Of a stretch of 28,696 bases of DNA, positions 13,514 through 20,849 are shown in pieces (within the stretch, counting starts at the first letter, position 1; the number at the start of each line of letters is the position of its first letter). The notes below the pieces were generated by a model. That model saw only the letters and a program-made list of their open reading frames with translations, did no database searches and was not told the origin of the DNA. The position numbers were made by a program, and so were the translations under genes. This DNA comes from a virus. The stretch is from the IMG/VR virus record IMGVR_UViG_3300045999_006187, positions 1 to 28,696 of that record; one strand, 5' to 3'.

Positions 13514-13864
13514 TCACTTGTCCTCCAGCAGCGCGCGGATTTCGGCTTCAATCGCTGCTGCGGCCTGCGCTGCCGGAAGCTGGTGCGGTTGGCGCTGCGA
13601 CTGCATGAGCCATTGCCGTTTTGCGTCGGCCGACACTTTCGCCGCCCCCTCGATCCCCTCGCGCCGCGCCGCAGCAGCTTTCTGCATCCAGCCCAGCGCG
13701 TCCTTGTGCGCTCGGCTCACTTCGCCTGCGAGGCGCTGACACTCCGCCCGCAGCCGCTCAATCTCGTCGGCGGCGGCTTGCATGTGCGAGTGGATCACCG
13801 CGTCGGTCTTCGTTTCGTCGGTGCCAAAGACGCCTTCGCGCAGGCGTTCTACGATGTCATTCAT
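13514..13864 (-). CDS. Coiled-coil protein, paralogue of the next downstream gene
   Basis: 116 aa, ATG 13864, overlapping the upstream stop as ATGA. It begins MNDIVERLREGVFG and has AAADEIERLRAECQRLAGEV, REGIEGAAKVSADAK and a C-terminal EIRALLEDK. It aligns end to end with the 12999-13499 protein apart from a deletion in the coiled-coil middle. The pair resembles small Ead/Ea22-like phage proteins made of exchangeable coiled-coil parts. Function unknown. Confidence 0.65.
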   Translation of the reverse strand: MNDIVERLREGVFGTDETKTDAVIHSHMQAAADEIERLRAECQRLAGEVSRAHKDALGWMQKAAAARREGIEGAAKVSADAKRQWLMQSQRQPHQLPAAQAAAAIEAEIRALLEDK

Positions 13865-14151
13865 AGCTTGGCGTCCAGAATGTCGGCGGGGAGGGGAGCC
13901 TTCTTCTTCTTGGCAGCAGCGTTGGTCTTCTTCAGCTTGGCAGCACCGGCAGCCACAGCTTCGTCGTCACGGCGGGCTTTGCGGTTACGCTCGTTGATCT
14001 TGCGAAGCTCGGCCACGATGAAGTCGATGTCTTCCTGCGTGGTTTCCTCGGGATCACGGGCGAAGACCTGTGCCCTAGTCAGGCGGGTCAGAACAGAAGG
14101 ATTATCCACAGGCCCAGCAGCAGGTATATCAATCGCATTGGTATCGGTCAT
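13861..14151 (-). CDS. Small Lys/Ala-rich helical protein
   Basis: 96 aa from ATG 14151. The upstream in-frame ATG at 14202 lies inside a terminator-like hairpin and is unlikely. The protein has an early Pro/Ala-rich stretch, a helix EDIDFIVAELRKINERNRKAR, and a Lys/Ala-rich tail (KKTNAAAKKKKAPLP). The tail is DNA-binding-like in composition only. It follows a hairpin after the rIIB-like gene and leads into the coiled-coil pair. No family recognised. Confidence 0.55.
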   Translation of the reverse strand: MTDTNAIDIPAAGPVDNPSVLTRLTRAQVFARDPEETTQEDIDFIVAELRKINERNRKARRDDEAVAAGAAKLKKTNAAAKKKKAPLPADILDAKL

Positions 14152-14165
14152 CTTCCTGTCTCCGG

Positions 14166-14199
14166 AAAGGTAGGGAGGGGAGCCGAAGCCCACCCTCCC
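14166..14199 (-). terminator. Terminator-like hairpin after the rIIB-like gene, minus strand
   Basis: On the minus strand an 11-bp, GC-rich stem with one bulged base (14199-14188 with 14183-14173) closes on a TTCG tetraloop. Only a short T stretch follows, so termination may be partial and the hairpin may instead protect the rIIB-like mRNA 3' end. Confidence 0.55.
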
Positions 14200-14207
14200 C
14201 ATTCACA

Positions 14208-15032
14208 TTAGGCGACGCCGTTGTCGTCCATGCTGTCGCCAAGCCAGAACAGGTAGTCAGCTTCCTCCTGCGACAGTTCCATGTCGTCGGTGTCGTCGGT
14301 GTAGGTGGCCTTGCCCTTGAAGATATCGGCAGCGCCAGGCACCTCGAACATCACCTCGTAGCGGCAAGTGCGGAGCTTCTGATTGCCGTAGTCAGAGGGC
14401 ACCGACACCACATCGGCAGGGTTGATCTTGACCGCAACCATCCGGTCGCCCGCACCACCCATGAAGTTCTTGGCATACTCGTAGGCCGCAGCGTGGAAGC
14501 CGTAGCTGCACGTTGCATTGCGGTCATCGTCAACATCATGGCGCGGCATCGACAAGATCTGGCCAGGCGAGTTGTCGAAGCGACCGGAGTGCTTGTCCCG
14601 ATAGTCGGAACGCACCGTCTTGTATGCCATGAAGCAACCGTCCTCCGTGACGGGAAGGTCTGCGGCTTCGAGGAACAGGAACAGTTCCTTGCGGCTAGTC
14701 ATCGACGGGTTCGACATAAGGTTGTCGAGGAACTTGCAATAGTGTTCGACCGGCAGACCCTCACGGAAGAACAGCATCAACTTGTCGGCAAGGTAGCCGG
14801 TGATCTCGCCGCCCTTGTAAGTGACGCCATCGTCGGACACCGTGACGTTGCCGCCCGTCGCCTTCTCGACGAAGCCCTTGACAGACGCCTGTTCGAGCGC
14901 CCCCTCATAGTCGCCAGCCTTGAGGGCTTCGACCACGGAGGCGAAGTTGATATGCGAGGTGTCGATCACCACCGGATCGCGGCCCGGCGGGAACATCGAC
15001 AGGGAGTTGGACTTGAGAATGAACGGGATCAT
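14208..15032 (-). CDS. rIIB: rIIB-like protein
   Basis: 274 aa. The middle carries the block I recognise from T4 rIIB: GCFMAYKTVRSDYRDKHSG, FDNSPGQ, MPRHDVDDDRNATCSYGFH, and MVAVKINPADVVSVPSDYG followed by KLRTCRYEV. The N-terminus (MIPFILKSNSLSMF) and an acidic C-terminus surround it. T4 rIIA and rIIB act together at the membrane in lysis inhibition and in exclusion by lambda rex; their biochemical role is still unclear. The gene directly upstream is rIIA-like, preserving the T4 order. AAGGAG lies nine bases before the ATG. A hairpin follows the stop. Confidence 0.85.
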   Translation of the reverse strand: MIPFILKSNSLSMFPPGRDPVVIDTSHINFASVVEALKAGDYEGALEQASVKGFVEKATGGNVTVSDDGVTYKGGEITGYLADKLMLFFREGLPVEHYCKFLDNLMSNPSMTSRKELFLFLEAADLPVTEDGCFMAYKTVRSDYRDKHSGRFDNSPGQILSMPRHDVDDDRNATCSYGFHAAAYEYAKNFMGGAGDRMVAVKINPADVVSVPSDYGNQKLRTCRYEVMFEVPGAADIFKGKATYTDDTDDMELSQEEADYLFWLGDSMDDNGVA

Positions 15033-15050
15033 AGCTTGCTTCTCCTTGGA

Positions 15051-17225
15051 TTAGCGGTTGAGGTAGTCGGTCAGAGCAACACCGTCAATCGGCGCCCTGG
15101 TCCAGATATACTTGAGCAGCGGGTGCTGCGCCACAAAACCTTGCCACACTTTCTCGAACTCGTCAACAGGCGCGCACCCCTTGGCAATCTCGGCGGCCTG
15201 CTGCGCCGTCACAATCTCCATCGCAGCCTTTTGTGTATAGGTGTAATAGTTCGAAACCACGGGGCTGAGTGTAGTCAGGTTATTGAGGAGGGGCTTCATC
15301 AGGGCGTAGAGGGGAGCAAAGCCGGGCCACGGGCTACCCTTATCTGTCCTGCGAATACCGTCGATCAGAATAGACTGGCGTGCGCCACCAATCTCCAGTC
15401 GGAAGCTCGCCCATGTCACCTGCCCGGCAACCTTCTGGATTTCGGGCACCAGAATGTTGTCCTGCACTACCGTCTTGCCCATCACATACCAGCCGTGAGC
15501 AGCCAGCGCCTTCACCAGTTTGCTGTTGTCCTTCAGCTTGGTCTTCGAGATGCCAATGACCCGCAGCTTGGTCATCCACCCGTTAGTCAGCAGCCCGGCG
15601 CAATGGCTTGCCACCTCCCGGTAGTCGGAATGGATCTTGCCTTCCCACATGGGAATGTAGATGCCACCCCCTGCTAGGTCGAGCGTGCCCGTCTGCAACT
15701 CCCGGTCGAAGCGCGTCCCGCTGGGGGTCATCGTGTAGTATTGCGTCGAGTGGACGCGCCCGGTCTTGCATGCCGCCGCATTGGACGGGGCTTCCTCCAG
15801 ATCGGTGTCCGCATTGATCGGCTTGGGGATACCAAGCTGCTCACAGCGCACCACCAGTTCGGCGTAGGGCATACCGTGGAACAGGTGAATGTAGATGTCA
15901 GTAGATTGCCCGCCGGGATGAGCATGCTTGATCCTGTTATAGTTGTGCTCGAGGGTGCGGTAAGTCTTGCTCGTCACCTTCGCAACCCATGCAACTACAA
16001 GTGTGGAGGCTTGGAAGTAACTGTGCGTTACAGTATTGTCGAAGACTGCCCCGGTCCTGAAGTTAGTCCAGTAAGAACGCTTCTCGTAGTTGGTCATCTT
16101 GCCAAACGTCGAGAAGGTGGTCAGGTCCAGCGTCACCTGTCGGTGAACAGGTTGTCCCCTCCACCGGATCGTCGCATTGTTGATGGTCAGCTTGGCATAG
16201 ATGGACGACAGGCCCTTGTTGCCTGCCCCGTAAAGAAGCTCGCGCGCAGCGGCCAGCGTCGGCTGCTTGGCAACGAGTGCCTCTGTCTCCGCGACTAGAT
16301 GCTTGGCGAAGGCAGCGATGGCTGCGATCAGCGCCTTGCAAGTGGGCGGATCGTAGGACAGCGCCTCTCGCGAAGGCGAGATGTTCACCGCCCCAATGGG
16401 CAGCGCCAGATGGAAGCCAAGCGTGTCGACCACCCGCGTCAGCGTCTCGGGGAAGGCGGAGATGGCAGTCAGGTCCAGCCGATAGGGCACGCCGCCCATC
16501 ACCACCGTCTTGTCGAGGGTGTGATAAACGGACCACGCAGGCAACCCATCGACCAGCGTATCGGACGACAGCAGAATGTTGGCCGGGTCGCGTGTCCGCG
16601 AGGTGCCTTCCGGCAAAGCCACATTGAACCTCGGCGCGACGGGCCACCATTGGAACAGGCGGTGCGCCTCGGCCTGCCACACAGTAGGATAGCCCGACGC
16701 AGAGGTCACAGCGACGCGGACTTCGAGGCCGGTGTCGGAACCGCAGGGCGTACTGCCAGTCTCGCGCACCTGCGGGGTGCCGTTCTCCTTGTAGCAGACG
16801 AAGGTGGTCTTCGTGCCGCCGTGCCATGAGGTCACGGTGAACTGGTCGGCCACGGCGAAGGGGGACTTGGAGCCAAGCCCAAAGCCGCCGATCTGGGAGT
16901 TGTCCTTGTCCTTCGTCGAGCGGAAGTAGGTGGTGTAGAGCGACAGCACATCGTCGGTGGACAGGCCCGCCCCGTAGTCCCGGACAGCGAACCACATTTC
17001 CGAGTAGGTCGGAAGGTGGACCGCGATCTTACTGATCGGCAGACCCGCCGCACGATGGGCGTCAGCCGCATTGCAGGCGATCTCGCGGATCACCGCCAGC
17101 GTCTTGTTCTGGTAGAGGTTGGAAGACAGAACCTCGAAAGCCTTGGCGCTGGCGGCAATGGTGAACGCGCCACCGGCACCAAGCCCATTGGCCTGCACCA
17201 TCTCATGTTCTCGCGTCATACGCAT
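15051..17225 (-). CDS. rIIA: rIIA-like protein with GHKL ATPase domain
   Basis: 724 aa, close to T4 rIIA in length. Residues about 1-200 form a Hsp90/MutL-type ATP-binding domain: the N-box LAVIREIACNAADAH (Glu48, Asn52), the VRDYGAGLS motif (Asp83, Gly85, Gly87), and the glycine-rich lid GGFGLGSKSPFA (113-124). The rest is long and less conserved. Together with the rIIB-like gene it forms the rII pair known from T4-like phages and from some smaller phages. The role would be membrane-associated, in lysis timing or defence against exclusion. GAGG lies eight bases before ATG 17225. Confidence 0.88.
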   Translation of the reverse strand: MRMTREHEMVQANGLGAGGAFTIAASAKAFEVLSSNLYQNKTLAVIREIACNAADAHRAAGLPISKIAVHLPTYSEMWFAVRDYGAGLSTDDVLSLYTTYFRSTKDKDNSQIGGFGLGSKSPFAVADQFTVTSWHGGTKTTFVCYKENGTPQVRETGSTPCGSDTGLEVRVAVTSASGYPTVWQAEAHRLFQWWPVAPRFNVALPEGTSRTRDPANILLSSDTLVDGLPAWSVYHTLDKTVVMGGVPYRLDLTAISAFPETLTRVVDTLGFHLALPIGAVNISPSREALSYDPPTCKALIAAIAAFAKHLVAETEALVAKQPTLAAARELLYGAGNKGLSSIYAKLTINNATIRWRGQPVHRQVTLDLTTFSTFGKMTNYEKRSYWTNFRTGAVFDNTVTHSYFQASTLVVAWVAKVTSKTYRTLEHNYNRIKHAHPGGQSTDIYIHLFHGMPYAELVVRCEQLGIPKPINADTDLEEAPSNAAACKTGRVHSTQYYTMTPSGTRFDRELQTGTLDLAGGGIYIPMWEGKIHSDYREVASHCAGLLTNGWMTKLRVIGISKTKLKDNSKLVKALAAHGWYVMGKTVVQDNILVPEIQKVAGQVTWASFRLEIGGARQSILIDGIRRTDKGSPWPGFAPLYALMKPLLNNLTTLSPVVSNYYTYTQKAAMEIVTAQQAAEIAKGCAPVDEFEKVWQGFVAQHPLLKYIWTRAPIDGVALTDYLNR

Positions 17226-17229
17226 CTGC

Positions 17230-17427
17230 TTATCCTCTTTTGATACGGGTGTTGTGGACGTAGTTGTGTGCTTGCCTCATGCTAGGTGCGTCTAGGATTA
17301 GCTCCCACTTGGGAGCGCCCCCGCCCCTGACAGGTGCCCATACTTTCACGATCCCGTCAAGCTGCCTGACCAAGCGGCACCCCAAATAAGTTTTGCTGGG
17401 CACCTTCTCCTGCTGCTCAAACCGCAT
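17230..17427 (-). CDS. Small hypothetical protein
   Basis: 65 aa, ATG 17427, overlapping the upstream gene by 11 nt and ending four bases before rIIA. It has a central beta-like stretch (YLGCRLVRQLDGIVKVW, KWELILDAP) and a basic C-terminal helix (MRQAHNYVHNTRIKRG). No family recognised. Coupling to rIIA by position only. Confidence 0.55.
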   Translation of the reverse strand: MRFEQQEKVPSKTYLGCRLVRQLDGIVKVWAPVRGGGAPKWELILDAPSMRQAHNYVHNTRIKRG

Positions 17428-17623
17428 CGTATTCCCCTGTCACCGCCAGGCGCAGCCTCCCCCTGATCTGCGTCAGGTCCCAATGGATTTCCTCCAACAA
17501 TTCCGGGTGCCTGACGCTTGCCATATCGGCAGGCAGCACACGGGATAAATCCCCCAACAACAAGTCGATCTGAATGCCAAGGTCGATGGCAGCGTCGGCT
17601 TGTTCCTTGGTCCTGACAGGCAT
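17417..17623 (-). CDS. Small helical protein
   Basis: 68 aa from ATG 17623 with GGAG eight bases upstream. The earlier ATG at 17629 is too close to the site, and 17677 lies in the previous gene. The protein is helical, with KEQADAAIDLGIQIDLLLGD, ELLEEIHWDLTQIRGRLRLA. No cysteines, no membrane helix, no family recognised. Confidence 0.55.
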   Translation of the reverse strand: MPVRTKEQADAAIDLGIQIDLLLGDLSRVLPADMASVRHPELLEEIHWDLTQIRGRLRLAVTGEYDAV

Positions 17624-17637
17624 GGTCATGTCTCCTT

Positions 17638-17760
17638 TCAAATCAGCCACAGCTTGCGGCCCCACCGCACATACCACCAGCCCAGCGCACCCCGATAGAT
17701 GCGCGGGAAGATGTAGAAGGGGCGCGGCCTCATGTCATAGAGCTTGCGATCCTCTAGCAC
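17638..17760 (-). CDS. 40-aa Trp/Tyr-rich basic protein
   Basis: A GTG at 17760 overlaps the stop of the upstream gene and would give 40 aa; ATG 17733 would give 31 aa. The sequence holds RPRPFYIFPRIYRGALGWW and then YVRWGRK, an unusually aromatic and basic composition that suggests membrane-surface binding. The gene occupies a gap between two better supported genes. Evidence is composition and position only. Confidence 0.4.
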   Translation of the reverse strand: MLEDRKLYDMRPRPFYIFPRIYRGALGWWYVRWGRKLWLI

Positions 17761-17969
17761 AGCGGCGGCCCTTCCTTTGTGTGCAGCGAGGGCAGCACGT
17801 TCCATTCCTTGTCCTCGGCCTGCACCGTGGCAACGTAGACGGCGAAGTCTAAGCGGGCGGCCCGCCCCTCCGCTGCGATGTAGCCAAGGCAAACCAGCAA
17901 CTTGTCTTCTGGCGTCCAGCCGCAGGCATCTGCTGCGGCATCCAACACCTCACCCGGATCGGGGTCCAT
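17754..17969 (-). CDS. Small hypothetical protein, first gene after iteron region A
   Basis: 71 aa from ATG 17969, preceded by AGGAGG six bases upstream, an excellent ribosome binding site. The protein is helical: PGEVLDAAADACGW, EDKLLVCLGYIAAEG, ARLDFAVYVATVQAED. No family recognised. It is the first gene of the leftward run that contains rIIA and rIIB and lies downstream of the repeat region at 18.1 kb and a candidate promoter. Confidence 0.6.
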   Translation of the reverse strand: MDPDPGEVLDAAADACGWTPEDKLLVCLGYIAAEGRAARLDFAVYVATVQAEDKEWNVLPSLHTKEGPPLC

Positions 17970-17988
17970 GTCCTTCCTCCTATGTGCA

Positions 17989-18000
17989 GGGCGTAAGCCC
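17989..18000. repeat. 12-bp hairpin repeat, copy 1
   Basis: GGGCGTAAGCCC forms a 4-bp stem with a GTAA loop. The identical 12-mer occurs at 21700-21711 inside iteron region B. This copy lies 20 bp upstream of the 17969 start codon. Confidence 0.6.
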
Positions 18001-18041
18001 ATCGACAGTTGATCCCAACTTGATTTCCTAGTCAACCTAGA

Positions 18042-18070
18042 ATATTATGTAGTCTCCTGATAGTTTGCCA
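18042..18070 (-). promoter_or_regulatory. Possible promoter for the rIIA/rIIB transcript
   Basis: On the minus strand TGGCAA (18070-18065), a 17-bp spacer and TAATAT (18047-18042) make a moderate sigma70-like match. It sits between iteron region A and the gene at 17969, where a promoter is expected. Confidence 0.35.
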
Positions 18071-18106
18071 CCCGTCTGTGCTTCTACCTGCCGGCAACGG
18101 GGGCCT

Positions 18107-18346
18107 ACCTTTCTCACCGGATTCTCACCGCATTCTCACCGGCAAAAACCCAGCAATATCAAGGGCTTCACCCCCTTGGTGAGCGTGGAGAGCATGGTGA
18201 GCGACCCCTTTCCTATAAAGAAAGAGAAAGAAATATAGAACTTTCCCGACATCGACGCTCACTCCCTCACCATTCCACCCGCGCAACGCTAACCCCTTGA
18301 TATCATTAGACTTTATGCGGATCGGCGGTGAGAATCCCCCGGTGAG
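18107..18346. repeat. Iteron-like control region A (candidate origin or multi-operator)
   Basis: Eight exact CTCACC or GGTGAG hexamers lie in 234 bp. Three CTCACC copies at 18113, 18124 and 18135 are spaced exactly 11 bp. Next are an imperfect hairpin (CAAGGG...CCCTTG), GGTGAG at 18178 and 18196 with a degenerate copy midway, an A/G-rich, A/T-rich core near 18211-18240, CTCACC at 18266, and GGTGAG at 18327 and 18341. The order and spacing are repeated in region B at 21.65-21.92 kb. The stretch 17970-18312 has no gene; the last two copies lie in the 3' end of the gene at 18313-18588. Confidence 0.75.
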
Positions 18347-18588
18347 GAAGCCTCGTCCATCTCCATCGCCTCCCTCACCAGCCGATCCGCCTTCGCCTCC
18401 CACGCATTAGCCCTCGCCTCCAGCGCCCTTGCGGACCCTCCAGTCCTGCCCCCGCTGAGTTGCACCCCGCTTCGCAGGATGGCGACCTCATGCTTCGCAC
18501 GCATAGCTGCTATGCGTATCCGCTGTGCCCGCTCCAGTAGCACAGCCTTCGTGTGCGGCAGCTTCACCACCGGCCCCCGTCCATGCAT
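18313..18588 (-). CDS. Small basic helical protein
   Basis: 91 aa from ATG 18588, with GGAGG eight bases upstream. The sequence is Arg/Ala-rich and helical: TKAVLLERAQRIRIAAMRAKHEVAIL, ARALEARANAWEAKADRLVREAMEM. The Arg-rich helices would suit nucleic acid binding, but no motif is recognised. The 3' end runs into iteron region A and contains two GGTGAG-type copies as codons, so coding and control sequence overlap. Confidence 0.55.
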   Translation of the reverse strand: MHGRGPVVKLPHTKAVLLERAQRIRIAAMRAKHEVAILRSGVQLSGGRTGGSARALEARANAWEAKADRLVREAMEMDEASSPGDSHRRSA

Positions 18589-18639
18589 CGTCTCATCCTC
18601 CCCTTAGAGTTTGCCCCCTTGCGAGGCCATTGCGTCCGA

Positions 18640-18873
18640 TCAGGTCCGGGGCCGGGGCACAAGCCCCCCGCCGGACAGTCTCATGCGCGGCTCACCGATC
18701 TCCCGTTTGATCTGGGCGGCAAGCCTTTCCAGCGTATAGCGCCACTCCTCTATCATGTCAGCATCATCGCCCGCGTCGCCCCAATGGCGATCCATCAGCA
18801 TCGCGACCTGTTCCGCCGCCTCGAACGCCTCGCGCATGGCAAGGGTGGCGTCTTCTCGCTTGTGTTCAGACAT
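18640..18873 (-). CDS. Small acidic helical protein
   Basis: 77 aa from ATG 18873, preceded by AAGGA eight bases upstream. Helical sequence with TLAMREAFEAAEQVAMLMDRHW and DMIEEWRYTLERLAAQIKREIG. The last codons lie in a GC-rich hairpin (around 18636-18668) that may end or stabilise the mRNA. Function unknown. Confidence 0.55.
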   Translation of the reverse strand: MSEHKREDATLAMREAFEAAEQVAMLMDRHWGDAGDDADMIEEWRYTLERLAAQIKREIGEPRMRLSGGGLVPRPRT

Positions 18874-18911
18874 GATAGGGTTCCTTACGGTTGCGTTTCG
18901 TTCCGGATGCG

Positions 18912-19142
18912 TCAGCCTAGTTGGGCGCGCAGGCTTTCATAGCGTGCCGCATGGTATTGCTGCATTCGGAAGGCGCGCTGGTATTCGGACAGGTGGCGGG
19001 CCTCGGCTGCCTTGTCCCCGCGACGGCGGGCCGCCATGATATCCTGATCCGCATAGCGGCAGGCACGGCCCCACGCTTGCGCTCGCTTGAGCGCATTGGC
19101 GCAATCGCGTGTGGCTTGGATGGTAAGGGCATGGGAAAGCAT
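18912..19142 (-). CDS. Small basic helical protein
   Basis: 76 aa from ATG 19142, with GGGAG nine bases upstream. The sequence is helical with many Ala, Arg and Tyr: DCANALKRAQAWGRACRYAD, AEARHLSEYQRAFRMQQYHAARYESL. No family recognised. It belongs to the run of small genes between the two iteron regions. Confidence 0.5.
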   Translation of the reverse strand: MLSHALTIQATRDCANALKRAQAWGRACRYADQDIMAARRRGDKAAEARHLSEYQRAFRMQQYHAARYESLRAQLG

Positions 19143-19171
19143 GGACAACGGCTCCCGTTGCAAGGGTTGTG

Positions 19172-19480
19172 TCAGGCTACTGCGGCGCGGACTAGCTTGC
19201 CAAGCGTAGCGTCATCGACGCTGCTAGGTGCGCGCTTGATGAGTGTTACTACATCGCCATGGCGATAGGCAAGGTGCCATCGCGCGCGGGCGAAGCGTTG
19301 CGTGCGGGCCGTGAAGGTTTCCCCCGGCGTAACGTCGCAGAAGTGGGGCACGACCTTGCCAGAGGGAATCATTCTGGTGCCGACATATTGCGCCAGTGTT
19401 CCGTCTGGCCGCTTGAACCATTGGCCGATTTGGTAGGTGGCGGGCGATGCAGGAAGCGCGATGGCAGGGCGATACTTCAT
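19172..19480 (-). CDS. Small hypothetical protein, probably beta-rich
   Basis: 102 aa from ATG 19480, with AAAGGA nine bases upstream. The longer frame to 19939 has an implausible Arg/His-rich extension over a real gene. Sequence features: TYQIGQWFKRPDGTLAQYVGTRM, GKVVPHFCDVTPGETFTARTQRF, AYRHGDVVTLIKRAP. The small strands and turns (QWFKRPDGT, YRHGDVVTL) suggest a compact beta fold. Function unknown. Confidence 0.55.
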   Translation of the reverse strand: MKYRPAIALPASPATYQIGQWFKRPDGTLAQYVGTRMIPSGKVVPHFCDVTPGETFTARTQRFARARWHLAYRHGDVVTLIKRAPSSVDDATLGKLVRAAVA

Positions 19481-19509
19481 GGGATCGGTTCCTTTCCGGA
19501 TCGTTTCGG

Positions 19510-19719
19510 TTACTTGGCGATGGCGCGCAGGCTCTCGCGCACAAGCTTGGCCGTGGGGCCGCGCCACCGGGACATGTTGTTCAAGATGTAGATGGCTTGC
19601 ACGCGGGCGTCGTCGCCCGTCATGTGCATGCCAGCGTAGGCGTAGTGAACCGCATAGTTGAGCGCCTTTTCGTGGCGGTTGGCGACGATGGCGGCGCATG
19701 CTTCGTGCATGTTCATCAT
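19510..19719 (-). CDS. Small helical protein
   Basis: 69 aa from ATG 19719; ATG 19716 is also possible. AAAGGA lies about ten bases upstream, as for the next gene. Sequence: MHEACAAIVANRHEKALNYAVHYAYAG, then DDARVQAIYILNNMSRWRG and a basic C-terminal helix. No family recognised. The next gene follows after a 29-bp gap with a similar leader (GGAA..GAT). Confidence 0.5.
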   Translation of the reverse strand: MMNMHEACAAIVANRHEKALNYAVHYAYAGMHMTGDDARVQAIYILNNMSRWRGPTAKLVRESLRAIAK

Positions 19720-19783
19720 GACAGCGGATTCCTTTCCGTTGCGGGCATCTGCTGCCACCCCGTGTGAAGGTGGCATGAGAGGC

Positions 19784-19801
19784 CCGGCCCCGAGGGGCCG
19801 G
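19784..19801 (-). promoter_or_regulatory. Perfect GC hairpin between two leftward genes
   Basis: CCGGCCCC and GGGGCCGG form an 8-bp perfect stem with a two-base loop, nine bases after the stop of the upstream gene. No T run follows. It may act as an attenuator or 3'-end protector. Confidence 0.5.
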
Positions 19802-19809
19802 ATTAGGGG

Positions 19810-20586
19810 TTAGGATATGGTGGCGGAGCGCCGGACCACGACGCGGGCTTTCTTTGCGCCGGTTCCGTGGGCGGGGAAGATGACGGAAGCCTTGCGAACG
19901 GACGCCGCCTTGGAAGCGCAGAGGCCACAGGATTGGCACGTTACGACGCTACCCTTCAGGGTGGCGGGGCAAGTGATAGCCTTGTCTCCGTTGGAGAGGG
20001 TAAGGGTATGGCGCTCACCTTCGGCGAGATCGGCGACCATGGCAACGGGGAATTCAGGGTAGGCGGCGCGGATACGGCCCGCATGTTCGGGGCTATTGGC
20101 GGAGATGTTAACGGTCACGCCGTAGAACGCCATGCCACGAAGGGTGATCCGGTTATGGCGTGCAATGGCTTCGGATTCCTCGCCAGAGGCGGCGCGGACG
20201 TCTTCGGCGAGGATAGGGTAATGGCAGAAGATGATAGGGTCCGTGTGGCAAGCGGCGCGGGCGATGGCCCAGCACGCTTCGGAATTGAGGCGATCGCGCT
20301 CGCCGGGCAAGTCGCCGCCCGTGTTATGGCGCCAACGTTGCGAGGCGGGGAGGCGCGCGGCCCATACGAGGAAAGCGTCCCATGTGAGGACGTTTTTTTG
20401 GTTGCCGCGTCCGTCAGCACGGCCCCACGCAAGGCGGGTATGGTAGCCCGCGTCGGCATAGCAGCCGGAAGCCTGCAAAGGGCAAGCCGGGGGGCATGTG
20501 TGGGAGGACGAATAGGTGGCAGGGATCGGCCCCAGCTTGTCATTGGAGGAAACGGCAATGGCGAGGACGGATGGCAAGGCGGACAT
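19810..20586 (-). CDS. Cys-rich protein of the DUF7227 type
   Basis: 258 aa from ATG 20586 with AAGG eight bases upstream. Four cysteine pairs are visible: CPPACPLQASGCYAD near the N-terminus and CPATLKG...TCQSCGLCAS near the C-terminus. Between them are WRHNTGGDLPGERDRLN, CHYPILAED, GVTVNISANSPEHA and PVAMVADL. The end has FPAHGTGAKKA. I recall this pattern (GP.P.TY....TCP..CPL...GCYA, WRHN..GDLPG, CPA....TC..C.LC, AHG.GA.KA) in actinophage and other phage proteins called DUF7227. Cysteines suggest metal or Fe-S binding; function is unknown. A 7-bp hairpin encloses its start codon. Confidence 0.7.
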   Translation of the reverse strand: MSALPSVLAIAVSSNDKLGPIPATYSSSHTCPPACPLQASGCYADAGYHTRLAWGRADGRGNQKNVLTWDAFLVWAARLPASQRWRHNTGGDLPGERDRLNSEACWAIARAACHTDPIIFCHYPILAEDVRAASGEESEAIARHNRITLRGMAFYGVTVNISANSPEHAGRIRAAYPEFPVAMVADLAEGERHTLTLSNGDKAITCPATLKGSVVTCQSCGLCASKAASVRKASVIFPAHGTGAKKARVVVRRSATIS

Positions 20587-20601
20587 AAGGAAAGCCTTAT
20601 G
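20584..20601 (-). promoter_or_regulatory. Hairpin enclosing ribosome site and start codon of the Cys-rich gene
   Basis: On the minus strand CATAAGG, loop CTTT, then CCTTATG form a 7-bp perfect stem. The AAGG of the ribosome site is in one arm and the ATG start at 20586 is in the other, so both would be hidden when the hairpin forms. Confidence 0.5.
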
Positions 20602-20641
20602 CTAGGGGTTGCGGGCGAACACTAGGCTAGCGTTCGGGGAA

Positions 20642-20661
20642 CCGGGGAGCAAGCCCCCCGG
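20642..20661 (-). terminator. GC-rich hairpin after the first leftward gene
   Basis: CCGGGG (20642-20647) pairs with CCCCGG (20656-20661) over an 8-base loop. On the minus strand it reads GGGGGGCTTGCTCCCC, close to the hairpin at the 3' end of the 18640-18873 gene. A T tract is lacking, so termination is uncertain. Confidence 0.35.
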
Positions 20662-20672
20662 AAGCCGGAATG

Positions 20673-20849
20673 TTAGGCGCTAATGACGCAAGCAGACCAG
20701 TATTCTTCCGCTGCAGCCTTGGCGCGCCGCCAGTTATGGGAATAGGCGCTATTCTTGAAGATGACATGCGTTTGCTGCGCAATGTCCAGAACTGAATAGC
20801 CGGTTTGGCGACCCTTGGGGCCGTAGATGGTCATAATGACGTGGGACAT
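20673..20849 (-). CDS. Small protein, first gene of the leftward block
   Basis: 58 aa from ATG 20849, with AGAAGG about ten bases upstream. The sequence is MSHVIMTIYGPKGRQTGYSV, then DIAQQTHVIFKNSAYSHNWRRAKAAAEEYWSACVISA. The pattern looks like a small alpha/beta fold with a C-terminal basic helix. No family recognised. It is the first leftward gene beside the non-coding junction, where early phage genes against host functions often lie. Confidence 0.5.
   Translation of the reverse strand: MSHVIMTIYGPKGRQTGYSVLDIAQQTHVIFKNSAYSHNWRRAKAAAEEYWSACVISA

Noticed and set aside
14493-15677. 394-aa plus-strand ORF opposite the rII genes
   Set aside because: It covers two clear family members on the other strand and has shadow composition.
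18125-18403. 92-aa minus-strand ORF over iteron region A
   Set aside because: It runs through repeats in one frame, overlaps the better supported gene at 18313 and has a Gly-rich start without a ribosome site.
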